46,919 nucleotides of DNA, from contig DATDBU010000160.1 of NCBI GenBank assembly GCA_036524675.1, positions 1 through 46,919 of the forward strand. The letters run 5' to 3'. Below are positions 25,326 through 34,723 of the stretch, one piece after another. The stretch's first letter is position 1; the number at the start of each line of letters is the position of its first letter. Both the position numbers and the translations under genes were made by a program. The notes beneath the pieces were generated by a model. That model was not told the DNA's origin. It saw only the letters and a program-made list of their open reading frames with translations, and made no database searches. This DNA is from DATDAW01 sp036524675 (GTDB taxonomy: Bacteria > Verrucomicrobiota > Verrucomicrobiia > Chthoniobacterales > DASVRZ01).

Positions 25326-26819
25326 TTAATCAGCGTTTCCTTGGAAAGCTGTTGGCTCCGGAGCGGTGACAGGCACCGTTCTGTTTGCCAGTGCGAAATA
25401 GAAGATCGCGCCGAGGCCTGCTCCGATAAAGAGCGAGAAATTCTGCGCGACATTGAACGGTGGGACCATGGCGAAGGTGAAGCCGATGGCGGATGCGGGA
25501 ATAAGCGCAAAGACCGCTTTAAGGTTTACTCCGCCCTGATACCAGTAGCGTCCGCTTGGAGACATGCTGTAGAGGTCCTCGACGACGATTCGCTCCTTTT
25601 TGATCAAATAGTAGTCCACTAACAAAATGCCGTATAGCGGTCCAATGGCGCACGCGAGGAGATCAATCGTGTAGTGGATGACCGCCGGGTTGTTGAATAG
25701 ATTCCACGGCGTCGTGAAAATGGACAGGGTTGCGGCGATCATACCGCCGGTCCGCCAGCTGATCTTGCTGGGCGATATATTGGAAATATCGAAAGCGGAA
25801 GGAACAAAGTTCGCGACGATATTGATGCCGATGGTCGCGACCACAAACGTCAACGCACCCAGGAGAACGGCTGTCACGGAGTCGATTTTTCCGACAACAT
25901 CGACCGGGTCCGTAATCAATTCGCCAAACACGGGAACGGTGAGCGAAATGGTGAGGACCGTGATGATCGAGAATGCCAGGTAATTGATCGGCAGACCCCA
26001 GAAGTTGCCTCTTTTTACGTCTTCGAAGCTTTTACAATAGCGGGTGAAATCCCCGAAGTTCAAGACGGGCCCTGCGTAGTATCCGGCGACGAGCGCGATG
26101 GCGGTGATCATGACCGGTACGGCCTCCCAGCCGTGGTACTTCACCTCGGCGATTTTGAGGCTGAGCCCCTGCCAGCCGGCCTTGTAAATCATCCAGCCGG
26201 TGAGCAGGAACATGACCACGTAAACAGCCGGGCCTGCGAAATCGACGAACTTTTTGACCATCTCCATGCCGTTCCAGAAAACGACGGCCTGGAGCAGCCA
26301 CATGACCATGAATCCTGCCCAGCCCAACGCCGACAGGCCTAGAAATCCATGGGTGGCCTTGTCCGCGTAGGGTGCCAGGGTGGGCATAAGCTTCAGCATC
26401 AGCACGACCAGCGCGTGGGAGGCCAGATAAGTCTGAATGCCATACCAGCCGACGGCAATGACACCACGGATAATGGCAGGAATGTTAGCGCCGAGCACCC
26501 CGAATGGGGAACGGCAGATGACCGGATAGGGGACGCCGTGGGTCTGGCTGGGTTTGGCGATTTTGTTGGCGACAAACTGGACGAGGTAAATGCCTGCGAG
26601 CAGGCAGATGAGCACCTGCCAGCTGGTGAGGCCAAGCGCGAAAAGGCTGCCGGCGAAAACATAACCACCCACGCTGTGCACGTCGGACATCCAGTAACAA
26701 AAGATGTTGTAGGTGCCCCAAGTCTGCTTTTTTAGGGGAGCGAGTTCGTGATTGATGAGGTTGGGAGCGGCATTGGGCAGCTCCAGAACGTCATGCTCTT
26801 CGTTGGGTTTGTTAGCCAT
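25326..26819 (-). CDS. NCS1-family nucleobase/allantoin permease
   Basis: A 497-residue inner-membrane cation symporter of the nucleobase:cation symporter-1 family (PucI, Mhp1, uracil/allantoin/hydantoin permeases), with about 12 membrane segments. A typical N-terminal text is WGTYNIFCYWMSDVHSVGGY, followed by GNIPAIIR-like and NFGDFTRY segments. It is the last gene of the purine/urate unit, 78 bp after the uricase gene. Allantoin or a related ring compound is plausible given the uricase. Two copies of 'gtcatgcgag' lie in the gap before it. Confidence 0.87.
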   Translation of the reverse strand: MANKPNEEHDVLELPNAAPNLINHELAPLKKQTWGTYNIFCYWMSDVHSVGGYVFAGSLFALGLTSWQVLICLLAGIYLVQFVANKIAKPSQTHGVPYPVICRSPFGVLGANIPAIIRGVIAVGWYGIQTYLASHALVVLMLKLMPTLAPYADKATHGFLGLSALGWAGFMVMWLLQAVVFWNGMEMVKKFVDFAGPAVYVVMFLLTGWMIYKAGWQGLSLKIAEVKYHGWEAVPVMITAIALVAGYYAGPVLNFGDFTRYCKSFEDVKRGNFWGLPINYLAFSIITVLTISLTVPVFGELITDPVDVVGKIDSVTAVLLGALTFVVATIGINIVANFVPSAFDISNISPSKISWRTGGMIAATLSIFTTPWNLFNNPAVIHYTIDLLACAIGPLYGILLVDYYLIKKERIVVEDLYSMSPSGRYWYQGGVNLKAVFALIPASAIGFTFAMVPPFNVAQNFSLFIGAGLGAIFYFALANRTVPVTAPEPTAFQGNAD

Positions 26820-26897
26820 GGTTCTTAAGGGTAAGGTGGGTCCACCGTCATGCGAGTGGCTTTTCTTACGGAATGGTCATGCGAGCTGCTTGACCGC

Positions 26898-27737
26898 CTA
26901 CCTGCCAATTACGGCTTCTATATAACCAAACGGATCGTCCGTGGGGAGAAAGACTTTCTTTTGCCCTTCTGGACGGCCTAGTTTGGTTAGGTCAATATTC
27001 AGATAATGCTTATTGGGCATCGTGAATTTGATGCGCGCGATTCCCGGGCACGCTGCCAGGACGGCTTCGCCCATCTGATACATCGTCCGCTGCACCGACG
27101 GGCTGTAAGTGCCGGCGAAGACCTCCATAATCGTGTCGAGCACAGGCGTGTCGAGATCCGCGGCGTCACCGATATACTCCCATTCGGCGTCGAGACTTGT
27201 GGAGAAAATGCGGTCTGTCGTTTCCTTAAGAGTCGTGTATTCGCACACCGGATACCCGACAAAACCGGACCCCGTCGTTTTCATGATGACGAAACCCTTC
27301 ACGCCCGCAGAACGTTTCACGGCACCGCCTTCCTTTTCGTAACGGGCTTTGCTATAGAATTTTCCATTCGAGTCCCGAATAAAGGTGTGCGGGTGCGGCT
27401 TCCCGCCCGGGGCATAACGAATCCACGCTTTTTCCGAAACATCGGTGTCGCAGGCCGTAAGATGGGCGTATTTGGTCACGAAATGTTTTGCCACAGCCAG
27501 CGCAAACCCATCGCGGCTTACGTCCTCCAGGTCGTGTGCCAGGGCCGTAACGGTGTTTTTTACGGTGTCGGTCGGCACGATGGCCGAGTTGTCGTCACTG
27601 AGGTAGTTGCCTTCCTGACCGCCCTCGACTAGCGCATAGGTTTCCCATTCCGAAACGCTGTGGACGTCGCCGTCCCTTTGCACGCGCAAGACGCGCACCA
27701 TTCCTTTTCCATAGTGGTTGTATTCGAGTATTGCCAT
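26898..27737 (-). CDS. Urate oxidase (uricase)
   Basis: This is a cofactor-free oxidase that converts uric acid and O2 to 5-hydroxyisourate and H2O2. The 279-residue length is typical. Diagnostic texts are HYGKGMVRVLRV (active-site Lys), PTDTVKNT (catalytic Thr), FSTSLDAEWEY and PNKHYLNIDL with the conserved His. It lies 16 bp after a urate/xanthine permease gene in a purine operon. The enzymes that follow uricase (HIU hydrolase, OHCU decarboxylase, allantoinase) are not in this window, so allantoin formation may be completed by genes elsewhere or spontaneously. There is no peroxisomal tail, as expected for a bacterium. Confidence 0.95.
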   Translation of the reverse strand: MAILEYNHYGKGMVRVLRVQRDGDVHSVSEWETYALVEGGQEGNYLSDDNSAIVPTDTVKNTVTALAHDLEDVSRDGFALAVAKHFVTKYAHLTACDTDVSEKAWIRYAPGGKPHPHTFIRDSNGKFYSKARYEKEGGAVKRSAGVKGFVIMKTTGSGFVGYPVCEYTTLKETTDRIFSTSLDAEWEYIGDAADLDTPVLDTIMEVFAGTYSPSVQRTMYQMGEAVLAACPGIARIKFTMPNKHYLNIDLTKLGRPEGQKKVFLPTDDPFGYIEAVIGR

Positions 27738-27753
27738 AATTTGGGTGGAAAAA

Positions 27754-29127
27754 TCACGCGGCCGGAGCTTCGGCGACGGTGGCGCTAGAAGGTTCCTCCG
27801 CTTCTGCCTTTTTCTCTTCCGGGATGATCAAATTGAGCGCTAGTGCGACGAAACCACCCGCGGAGACGCCTGATTCCATGAAGATCTGCACCCAGTGAGG
27901 CAGTGTTTTCAGCCATTCCGGTTGGCTGGGAACGCCAATGCCCACTCCGAGCGAGACAGCGAGGATCAATGCGTCGCGATGACTAAGGCCCGTTGAGAGA
28001 ATGATCCGCAACCCGGATACTGCAACCAAACCGAAGAGCACAACGGCGAGGGCTCCCAGGACGCACGCCGGCATCACCGTTATCCAGCGGCCGACAGGTG
28101 GAAACAATCCGAGCGCGAGGAGAATAAGCGCCATGACCCAGCCGATTCGCCGGGCGGCGACGCCCGTCATTTGAATAACGCCGTTGTTTTGAGCATAGGT
28201 GGCGCTTGGAAAGGCGCCCGCGAGGGAGGAAGCGACGCATGTAAGACCGTCAGCGAAAACGCCGCCGCGCATGCGGGCCCAGAAATCCTTGCCGTCCGTT
28301 TTCAGACCCGAAAGCTGGGAGGTCGCCGTGATGTCGCCCATCGCTTCCAGTACGGAGAGCAGGTAAATAAACGCGAACGGTAAGAAAAACTCCCATTTGA
28401 AATCGAATCCATATGGAAGCAATTGCGGGAGGGTGATCCACGCTCCTGTTCCAGCGGCAGGCGGTTTCAGCCAGCCGAGGAAAGCGCAGATGCTATAGCC
28501 AGTAACTACACCGACAAGCACGGCCGCCATGCGTAGCCGTGCTTTTCCGGCAACCTGACAGACGACCATCACAGCAATCACCGCCAGGGCTACGAGCGCG
28601 CCGCCCCAGGATGGCGCGCCTTCGGCAGGAGCCTTCGCGATCCCCATCAACCCGGTGGGAATGAGCGACAACCCGATGAGTAGCACCACGATTCCCGAAA
28701 CGAGCGGCGTAAAAACACGCTTCAATTTCGGCAAAAATGGCGCAAGCAAAAGCTGCACGGGAGTCGCTACCAGACCCATTCCCGCCACGAGCGCCAGCCC
28801 GCCCGCCAATCCGGCCTGAATTAACGGTCCGAGGAAGGCAAAACTCGTGCCGGTAATGCTCAACAATCCCGACCCGACGAAGCCGCCGAAGCGCATCGTT
28901 TGCAAAAACGTCCCGAGAGCGGACGCAATGAGCGCCATACTTACCAGGTAGGCGGTTTGCTCGGGTTTGAATTTCAGCACGCTGGCCAGTATCAGCGCCG
29001 GCGTAATGGTGCCGATGACCATGGCACCGACCTGCTGGATGCTAACCAACACGGCGGGGATGGGAGGGACTTTTTCCTCCAATCCGTAAACAAGATTCAA
29101 GGGCTTGTCAGGTAGCGGTTCGCTCAT
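27754..29127 (-). CDS. NCS2-family urate/xanthine permease
   Basis: A 457-residue inner-membrane symporter of the nucleobase-ascorbate (NCS2, UacT/UapA/PucJK) family with about 12-14 membrane segments. The family signature is present as AQNNGVIQMTG (QN-x-G-x4-T). The N-terminus starts LVYGLEEKVPP, typical of bacterial urate/xanthine permeases. It is placed directly before the uricase gene, so urate is the likely cargo. The gap to the AzgA-type gene upstream is only 26 bp. Confidence 0.92.
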   Translation of the reverse strand: MSEPLPDKPLNLVYGLEEKVPPIPAVLVSIQQVGAMVIGTITPALILASVLKFKPEQTAYLVSMALIASALGTFLQTMRFGGFVGSGLLSITGTSFAFLGPLIQAGLAGGLALVAGMGLVATPVQLLLAPFLPKLKRVFTPLVSGIVVLLIGLSLIPTGLMGIAKAPAEGAPSWGGALVALAVIAVMVVCQVAGKARLRMAAVLVGVVTGYSICAFLGWLKPPAAGTGAWITLPQLLPYGFDFKWEFFLPFAFIYLLSVLEAMGDITATSQLSGLKTDGKDFWARMRGGVFADGLTCVASSLAGAFPSATYAQNNGVIQMTGVAARRIGWVMALILLALGLFPPVGRWITVMPACVLGALAVVLFGLVAVSGLRIILSTGLSHRDALILAVSLGVGIGVPSQPEWLKTLPHWVQIFMESGVSAGGFVALALNLIIPEEKKAEAEEPSSATVAEAPAA

Positions 29128-29153
29128 GCTGTTTTGGTCCTTTTCAGTCGCTG

Positions 29154-30584
29154 TTACTTGATGAGGCGGAAGATGTAGTGCTCCAAGAATTGGATTAGGA
29201 AAATCACAGCCAGCGCATAGGTGAATGGTGTGACCCGGACATGTGTCCTGGCTTCGTCCCCTCCGAACTGGCGATGTACTTCGGTGAGGTCCGAGGCCTT
29301 CTCTTTTTTCTTCCGGGCAGTCAACGAAAGGACGGCAAAGGTGATGAGTCCGATACCCATGCCTGCGCTGATGCTGAAGGTCATGGGCATGGCCATTAGC
29401 GTCAGAATCGCCGGTGCCGCGGTTCGGAAATCGCGCACATCGATTTCGGCGACACTTTCAAACATCAGGATGCCTACAACCACGAGCGCGGGCGCGACGG
29501 CGACACCCGGGATCATGAGGATGATTGGAGTGAAGAATAGTGCGAGCAAGAAGCACGCGGCCGTGGCAAGAGAAGTGAGTCCCGTGCGTCCGCCGGCCTG
29601 AACGCCGGTGGCGCTTTCGATATAGCTAACCATCGTGGAGGTGCCCAGCAGTGAACTGAGAATCGCCGCCAACGAATCTGCCGCGAGCGCTTTTGGGAGC
29701 CCGGGCACGTTGCCGTCCTTGTCCATCAGACCTGCGCGCTTGGTGACGCCGATCAACGTGCCGATATTGTCAAACATATCGACCAGCAGCAACGTGAGAA
29801 TGATCGGCAGCGCCTTGAGTGGTTCGTTCAGCAGGAAGTCGAAGTTCAGTTTGAAGAGTGTTGGCTCGATGGATGCCGGAAGAGAAACGAGCGAAGCCGG
29901 CAGTTTGGTGATCATGCCGCCTTGTCCGTCCGGCACGAAAAATCCAATGACCGTGATGATTGCCATCGACAAAATGATGGCGGCCGGCGTGCCGCGCGCG
30001 ACAAACGTGCAGGTAACCAGAATGCCGATGCCGAAAAGGGCTATCGATGGGGTGGAAATATCGCCCATGCTAACAAATGTCGCCGGGTTTGCCACGACAA
30101 GGCCGCCATTTTTTAATCCGATGAATGCAATAAAAAGACCGACGCCGCCGCAAACGGCTGCCTTGAGCGTGTTTGGCAGGGCATTGACGATTTTTTCACG
30201 GATACCGCTCACCGACAGAGCAAGAAAAATACATCCGTTGACGAACACCAAGGCCAATGCACTCTGCCAGGGCACTCCCATGCCGAGACAGATCGTAAAG
30301 GCGAAGAAGGCATTGATGCCCATGCCCGGTGCAAGGGCGAGCGGAAGATTCGCAAGCAACGCCATGATGATGGTGCCGATGGCCGCGCCAACTGCGGTCG
30401 CGGTGACAAGAGCCGGTTTCGGCATGCCAGCGTTTGAGAGGATGCCGGGATTGACCACCAGGATGTAGGCCATCGCGGCGAAAGTGGTAATTCCTGCGAT
30501 GATCTCGCGCCCGACTGTGGTGCCGTTTTTTCGAAGCTTGAAAAACCGGTCCAAAGGTCCAGTCCCTGTTGAATTTGCGTCCAT
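29154..30584 (-). CDS. AzgA-type adenine/guanine/hypoxanthine permease
   Basis: This 476-residue inner-membrane purine permease belongs to the AzgA/PbuG branch. It starts with the usual FFKLRKNGTTVGREIIAG and continues with TTFAAMAYILVVNPGIL. Further features are PGMGINAFFAF and LLVDMFDNIGTLIG. It is the first gene of a four-gene minus-strand unit (AzgA-type, NCS2, uricase, NCS1). The upstream 540 bases contain no recognised purine riboswitch. Confidence 0.93.
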   Translation of the reverse strand: MDANSTGTGPLDRFFKLRKNGTTVGREIIAGITTFAAMAYILVVNPGILSNAGMPKPALVTATAVGAAIGTIIMALLANLPLALAPGMGINAFFAFTICLGMGVPWQSALALVFVNGCIFLALSVSGIREKIVNALPNTLKAAVCGGVGLFIAFIGLKNGGLVVANPATFVSMGDISTPSIALFGIGILVTCTFVARGTPAAIILSMAIITVIGFFVPDGQGGMITKLPASLVSLPASIEPTLFKLNFDFLLNEPLKALPIILTLLLVDMFDNIGTLIGVTKRAGLMDKDGNVPGLPKALAADSLAAILSSLLGTSTMVSYIESATGVQAGGRTGLTSLATAACFLLALFFTPIILMIPGVAVAPALVVVGILMFESVAEIDVRDFRTAAPAILTLMAMPMTFSISAGMGIGLITFAVLSLTARKKKEKASDLTEVHRQFGGDEARTHVRVTPFTYALAVIFLIQFLEHYIFRLIK

Positions 30585-31124
30585 AAGCTATTCAGCGTGT
30601 GTAAGTTTAAATAGTGCGGCGTCATTCCGTTCATTGACGGTGCGTGGTTCCCATGGGGCCCTCGGTCGCGTATCGCCGAAGGTTTACGCGTAGCATATTC
30701 AATGCCAGGCGTAACGTGGCGCAGCGGTCTTTGTGGTCAGGGCGGCACTTTGCCCGGGAGGCCGTTAAGAAATTTGCCCACAGGTTCGCGAAGAATTTGG
30801 CCAAAAATCGGCTACAGCGTGAGCAAAGTGAGCCATCTTTGGGTACAAACCGAAGCAATATTCAGCGTCCTGCCACTGGGTAAATTCCGGTCATCTGACG
30901 TTTCCTGGTGAGTCTGACCGGCAGATTGCACCCTGTATTGGGGGAAATGGTTTAAATGTTGCCGTGGCGGTGTCCTGCCAAAACGCTGATAGGCGGGATC
31001 GTAATGATCCCGCCTATCAGGCGATATTGACCTGAAATGGTGACTGGAATTAAGCTCCTAGAGCACCAAGAAAGAGGCCTGCGTTACAAATCGAAGCCCG
31101 CGGCGCTGTTCGCCAGCCTTCCGT
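30585..31124. other. Gene-free stretch between purine operon and porin 2
   Basis: No coding pattern is convincing here; the short frames on both strands overlap each other. It should hold the promoter of the purine operon near its left side and the terminator of the symporter-porin pair at 30986-31020. Confidence 0.5.
30986..31020 (-). terminator. Perfect 15-bp hairpin after porin 2
   Basis: ctgataggcgggatc (30986-31000) and gatcccgcctatcag (31006-31020) are exact reverse complements around a 5-base loop. Read on the minus strand the stem is followed by GCGTTTT, a short T-run. It lies about 105 bp after the porin stop and fits an intrinsic terminator of the symporter-porin operon. Confidence 0.7.
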
Positions 31125-32480
31125 CTAAAAATCGATCATGCTTTGGGCGCCAAGAATGAGCGCATCGTTAGTCTCTCCAGTACCGCCGGGGCGGATGACA
31201 TACTGCACGAACGGCTGGATGAAGAGCCACTTGTTAAGTTGATACCGGTAGACTCCTTCGATGACGCCTTCGTATTGCTGGTGGATCGTTTTGCCCGCAG
31301 TTTCTTCCGCTTGGGTCTTGTCATCACTATAACTGGCGTATCCGAAGGCCACGCCAACCCGGTCGTTGTCGCGATGCGGAATGAGACCCTTATAAGTAAA
31401 TCCCGTGTGAAAATAGAAGGGCGTGAGATTGTTCTCTTCGTCGGCAAAAACGAAAATGTTGAACCAGTAAAGACCCTGATCGCTCAGCTTGGGCTTGCTG
31501 GGCGCGACAGGTTCTTTCGTGCTTTTCCCGTCCGAAACGGAAACAGTCGCCTCAGGGGAAGGCTCCCGGTAAAGCTGTTGATCGGCCTGAAAATAGACGT
31601 TGTAGCGACCTTCGTGATGCTCTCCCGAAAGGTAGGACGTGTTATCAACGCCCCAATAGACGCTGCCAAGGGCATATTTTCCAGCCAGTTTTTCAGCGCC
31701 GATTTTCGGCGTATAGCCTATTTCACCGATGATTTCCGGACCGCGCGATGATTTGGTAAAATTCAGGCCGCTGTTGTTTGTGGCGTTCGCGCCAACGATT
31801 GCTTCGTAAAGGCCTGCCTGCGCGTAGAACGAGTCCGTCTGGGTTCTTAGGTAGCCGCCCCAGGCCGCATACGTGCCTGACCAGGTAATGCCGCTCATGC
31901 TTAACCCTTTGGAGGCGACGATTGCCGTGTTGTCGAACAGCTTGGATTCCGGCTGCGCGGCAAAATAGTGATATGGATTTTGCCAGCCAGCCGAGAGCTT
32001 CAGGAAGTTTTTGACCCCGAAAAGCTCCGGCGTTGTGTAGGTGAAAAAGGCGTCTCTGAAGCGCCAGTATTGGCCGCCCTGGATATTCGACGGATCGAAT
32101 GCGTTGGAAGCTCCCGTGTATTTGTTAATATCCGTTCCGTTTCTGTAGCGTCCCCTGACCTCGAAGGTAAGGCCGTCGAAGAAGTCATTGCCGGTGAGTT
32201 TTTTGAAATCCAGTGCGAGCTTGAGCACCATCTCTTCGTCGAAAGCGCCCATGTTGCTGAGGCCGCCGGAGGCGACGCCGTAATAGTTTCCAAGCCAGTA
32301 ACCGCTGATGGCAACGCCGTGGTCCGCCAGAGTCTCGCGGGTGCCGCCCCAATTGCCAGTGGCCGTTTTGCCGTTCCACCAGGTGGATTGCGCCTGCAGA
32401 TTTTTGGCAGGGCATAGCGCCAACACCGCGCCCAAAATGGCCGATGGTAGGAAAACACGAGAATTAGGGAAAAAGTTCAT
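31125..32480 (-). CDS. OprB-family porin, copy 2
   Basis: This outer-membrane porin is paralogous to the copy at 7989-9287. The 451-residue protein has a signal peptide ending LCPAKNLQAQ, then STWWNGKTATGNWGGTRETLADHG (an OprB start), TTPELFGVKNFL and a C-terminal strand ending in Phe. It carries an insertion of about 25 residues rich in Ser, Lys and Pro relative to copy 1 (around residue 300). It follows a DctA-type symporter gene by 38 bp, so the two are an operon. Here the order is symporter then porin, the reverse of the first module. Confidence 0.88.
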   Translation of the reverse strand: MNFFPNSRVFLPSAILGAVLALCPAKNLQAQSTWWNGKTATGNWGGTRETLADHGVAISGYWLGNYYGVASGGLSNMGAFDEEMVLKLALDFKKLTGNDFFDGLTFEVRGRYRNGTDINKYTGASNAFDPSNIQGGQYWRFRDAFFTYTTPELFGVKNFLKLSAGWQNPYHYFAAQPESKLFDNTAIVASKGLSMSGITWSGTYAAWGGYLRTQTDSFYAQAGLYEAIVGANATNNSGLNFTKSSRGPEIIGEIGYTPKIGAEKLAGKYALGSVYWGVDNTSYLSGEHHEGRYNVYFQADQQLYREPSPEATVSVSDGKSTKEPVAPSKPKLSDQGLYWFNIFVFADEENNLTPFYFHTGFTYKGLIPHRDNDRVGVAFGYASYSDDKTQAEETAGKTIHQQYEGVIEGVYRYQLNKWLFIQPFVQYVIRPGGTGETNDALILGAQSMIDF

Positions 32481-32518
32481 AAGTGTTTGGATCTTGCGTT
32501 TCGAGGTAATCGGGATTC

Positions 32519-33811
32519 TTACGCCGCTTCGACCTGTTGGATTGCCATTTCCGGAGAGATACTTCCGCTCAGAACAGCTTTGGCGCGTTCCACGTCAATA
32601 TCCTTCTCCCATGCCGCAATGACGATCGTTGCGACACAGTTGCCGAGGAAGTTTGTCACCGCTCGCGCGATGCCGACAAACCAATCCATCGGCAAAAGCA
32701 GGACCAACCCGATTGCAGGAATTGCCGGGATCGACGAGAGGGTCGCGGCGAGAATGACGATCGCGGAACCCGGAATCCCGTGAGCGCCCTTGGAAGTGAT
32801 CATGGCCACGCCGACGATCAGAGCCAGGCTTTGTAATGACAGCGGCGTATTGGTCGCCTGGGCGATAAAAATGACCGCCAGCGTGAGGTAAATCGAAAAA
32901 CCGTCGAGGTTGAACGAATACCCGGTGGGGACAACCACGCCGACGGTTGATTTCTTGATGCCCAGCGCTTCGAGCTTGGCCATAACCCGTGGCAGGACGG
33001 CGTCGCTGGAGGTCGTGCCAAACACGATGAAAATCTCCTCCCGGAAATAGCGGATGAGTTGAAAAATATTGAACCCCGCCAGCCGTGTAACCAGCCCCAG
33101 CACTATGACGATGAAGAGAGCGCAGCTAACAAAAAATACCCCCACAAACAGTCCCAGCTTGCCCAGCGACGCAATGCCATACTGCCCGGTCGTGAACGCG
33201 ATCGCTCCAAACACGCCGATGGGCGCCAGTTGAATGATCATTCCGATGATTTTGAAGATAACATGTCCAACCTGATCGATGGCGGCGACAACGGGTTTGG
33301 CCGGGGCCCCGATCATGGAAATGGCGGACCCAGTCAAAAGCGCCAGCACGAGCACCTGCAAAATATCCCCCGAAGTGAAAGCGTCGAACGCCGTTTTCGG
33401 GATGAGGTGCAGAAAGAAGTCGGCGAATCCCGAGATGTGTTTCGCTTTGTCCTGATACGCGGAGAGCGAAGACGGGTCGAGGGCTTTAACATCGATATTC
33501 ATACCGGCCCCTGGCTGCAACATGATGCCCAGCACCGCGCCAATCGTGAGCGCGAGTGTTGTCAATATCTCGAAATAAATAACCGTTTTCACCCCGACGC
33601 GACCAACCTTCTTCAGATCGCCGGCGCTGCACATTCCGCTGACGACCACGCAAAACACCAGGGGAGCGATCATCATCTTGATGAACTTCACGAACCCGTC
33701 GCCAAACGGCTTCATGGCCTTTGCAAAGTCCGGGAAGAACATCCCGACAAGAGCTCCTAATATCAGCGCCAGAATGACGCGTCCGAATAGTGAGTTGAAG
33801 AACTTTAACAT
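32519..33811 (-). CDS. DAACS-family dicarboxylate symporter, copy 2
   Basis: A 430-residue inner-membrane cation symporter. It retains the substrate regions GTTSSDAVLPRV, GYSFNLDGFSIYLT and NFLGNCVAT, but the helix before the last one reads MDWFVGIARAVTN where DctA copy 1 has DRFMSEARAITN. It therefore belongs to a different sub-branch and may have a different substrate preference. It starts directly at its first helix, without the 55-residue extension of copy 1. It is first in a two-gene operon with the second porin; three closely spaced GCTAG repeats lie just upstream. Confidence 0.92.
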   Translation of the reverse strand: MLKFFNSLFGRVILALILGALVGMFFPDFAKAMKPFGDGFVKFIKMMIAPLVFCVVVSGMCSAGDLKKVGRVGVKTVIYFEILTTLALTIGAVLGIMLQPGAGMNIDVKALDPSSLSAYQDKAKHISGFADFFLHLIPKTAFDAFTSGDILQVLVLALLTGSAISMIGAPAKPVVAAIDQVGHVIFKIIGMIIQLAPIGVFGAIAFTTGQYGIASLGKLGLFVGVFFVSCALFIVIVLGLVTRLAGFNIFQLIRYFREEIFIVFGTTSSDAVLPRVMAKLEALGIKKSTVGVVVPTGYSFNLDGFSIYLTLAVIFIAQATNTPLSLQSLALIVGVAMITSKGAHGIPGSAIVILAATLSSIPAIPAIGLVLLLPMDWFVGIARAVTNFLGNCVATIVIAAWEKDIDVERAKAVLSGSISPEMAIQQVEAA

Positions 33812-33830
33812 GGTGTTGTGCTGGTAAGTG

Positions 33831-33856
33831 GCTAGATGTCGCTAGGTTGTCGCTAG
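33831..33856 (-). promoter_or_regulatory. Three GCTAG repeats upstream of symporter 2
   Basis: GCTAG occurs at 33831, 33841 and 33852, spaced 10 and 11 bp (CTAGC on the transcribed strand), beginning 20 bp before the start codon. The helical spacing suggests a regulator site, but the sequence is different from the TTCAG arrays at 2.3-9.4 kb. Confidence 0.35.
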
Positions 33857-34180
33857 GTTTGTTGCTGTCCGCGAGAGGCCGTTGAACCTGACCGCCGGGA
33901 GTGCGGGGCACAGTGCGCTTCGCTTTACGTGTGTTCGCCGGGGAAGCAGAATGCGTGCCACGTGTTTCAATGCGGATTGTCGGCTGCGAACTTGGGGCGT
34001 GCCTGGAATGCATTGCTACACAGGAAGCGCGTGTCGCTTCGAGCAACTCTTTCTGTCGCAACCGCTTATGATCGACGGCTTTTGGTATTCAATGATTAGG
34101 GTTACAGCGTCCGCGAATTTTTAAAAACGTCTTGATTTGATCGGCAGTGCAAAATGGGCAAAACCGACCAACCGACCGGG

Positions 34181-34195
34181 TAAACGAAAGTAGTA
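34181..34195 (+). repeat. 15-bp direct repeat, copy 1
   Basis: The text taaacgaaagtagta is repeated exactly at 34687-34701, 506 bp away, in the same orientation. It may be paired regulator sites or the edges of an inserted segment. Confidence 0.5.
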
Positions 34196-34242
34196 TGGGC
34201 GTTTCCGGGCGGGAGTTTTCTTTCGCTGACGACTTCCAACGC

Positions 34243-34282
34243 AAAAACCGGGGAGATGGCATAACAGATGCCATTCCCCGGT
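34243..34282 (-). terminator. Intrinsic terminator on minus strand
   Basis: ccggggagatggcat (34248-34262) pairs with atgccattccccgg (34267 onward) with one bulge. On the minus strand the stem is followed directly by TTTTTGCG. It lies about 440 bp after the LysR stop, with no gene between. Confidence 0.65.
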
Positions 34283-34686
34283 TTGTGCCGACCAGAAGAT
34301 AGATTCTGCTCGGGAACCTGCTTCGGGCCAAATTCCCAAGCACAGCGGCGAAAGGCCATTGTTGTTATCAGGTTGTTACTTCCGGCATAGCGACGCCGCG
34401 CGTTTTGAATAGTTATGCGAAACAGAAAAAAAAAGGTTGGGAACAATGGGCCGCTCCCCGGTGGATTTTAGCTTGGCGACCTGCAGATTTGTTCGCAAAG
34501 TGGCTGTCGAAGAACACGTTATGAACGTCTCCGGAGCGGATGGCGCTAACCTAAGTTTGCCACGGGCAGACTGCTCCGAGCATTCCGACGGACGCCGAAC
34601 CAACCGGCCAAGAGGTAGAAATACAGTGTTGAGGTGAATGCAGGAAAACCGGGGGCAGAACACGCAAAATCGTGCAGCCCGCTAGA

Positions 34687-34701
34687 TAAACGAAAGTAGT
34701 A
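34687..34701 (+). repeat. 15-bp direct repeat, copy 2
   Basis: Exact copy of the 15-mer at 34181-34195, just beyond the 3' end of the LysR gene. Confidence 0.5.
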
Positions 34702-34723
34702 CAATCGACGGTTTCTAGCCCGT

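Larger units (their letters stand above)
33812..34723. other. Gene-poor stretch of about 0.9 kb
   Basis: No supported protein gene. It contains a short repeat array close to the symporter start (33831-33856), a minus-strand intrinsic terminator (34243-34282) with no obvious gene before it, and an exact 15-bp direct repeat at 34181 and 34687. The 95- to 191-residue frames here have no protein-like pattern. Confidence 0.5.

Noticed and set aside
30585..30750. Purine riboswitch before the AzgA-type permease
   Set aside because: I looked for the conserved purine-aptamer core on the minus strand and did not find it.
34102..34663. Several 72- to 114-residue frames between symporter 2 and the LysR gene
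   Set aside because: They overlap each other on one strand, cross the terminator hairpin, and have random-looking composition.
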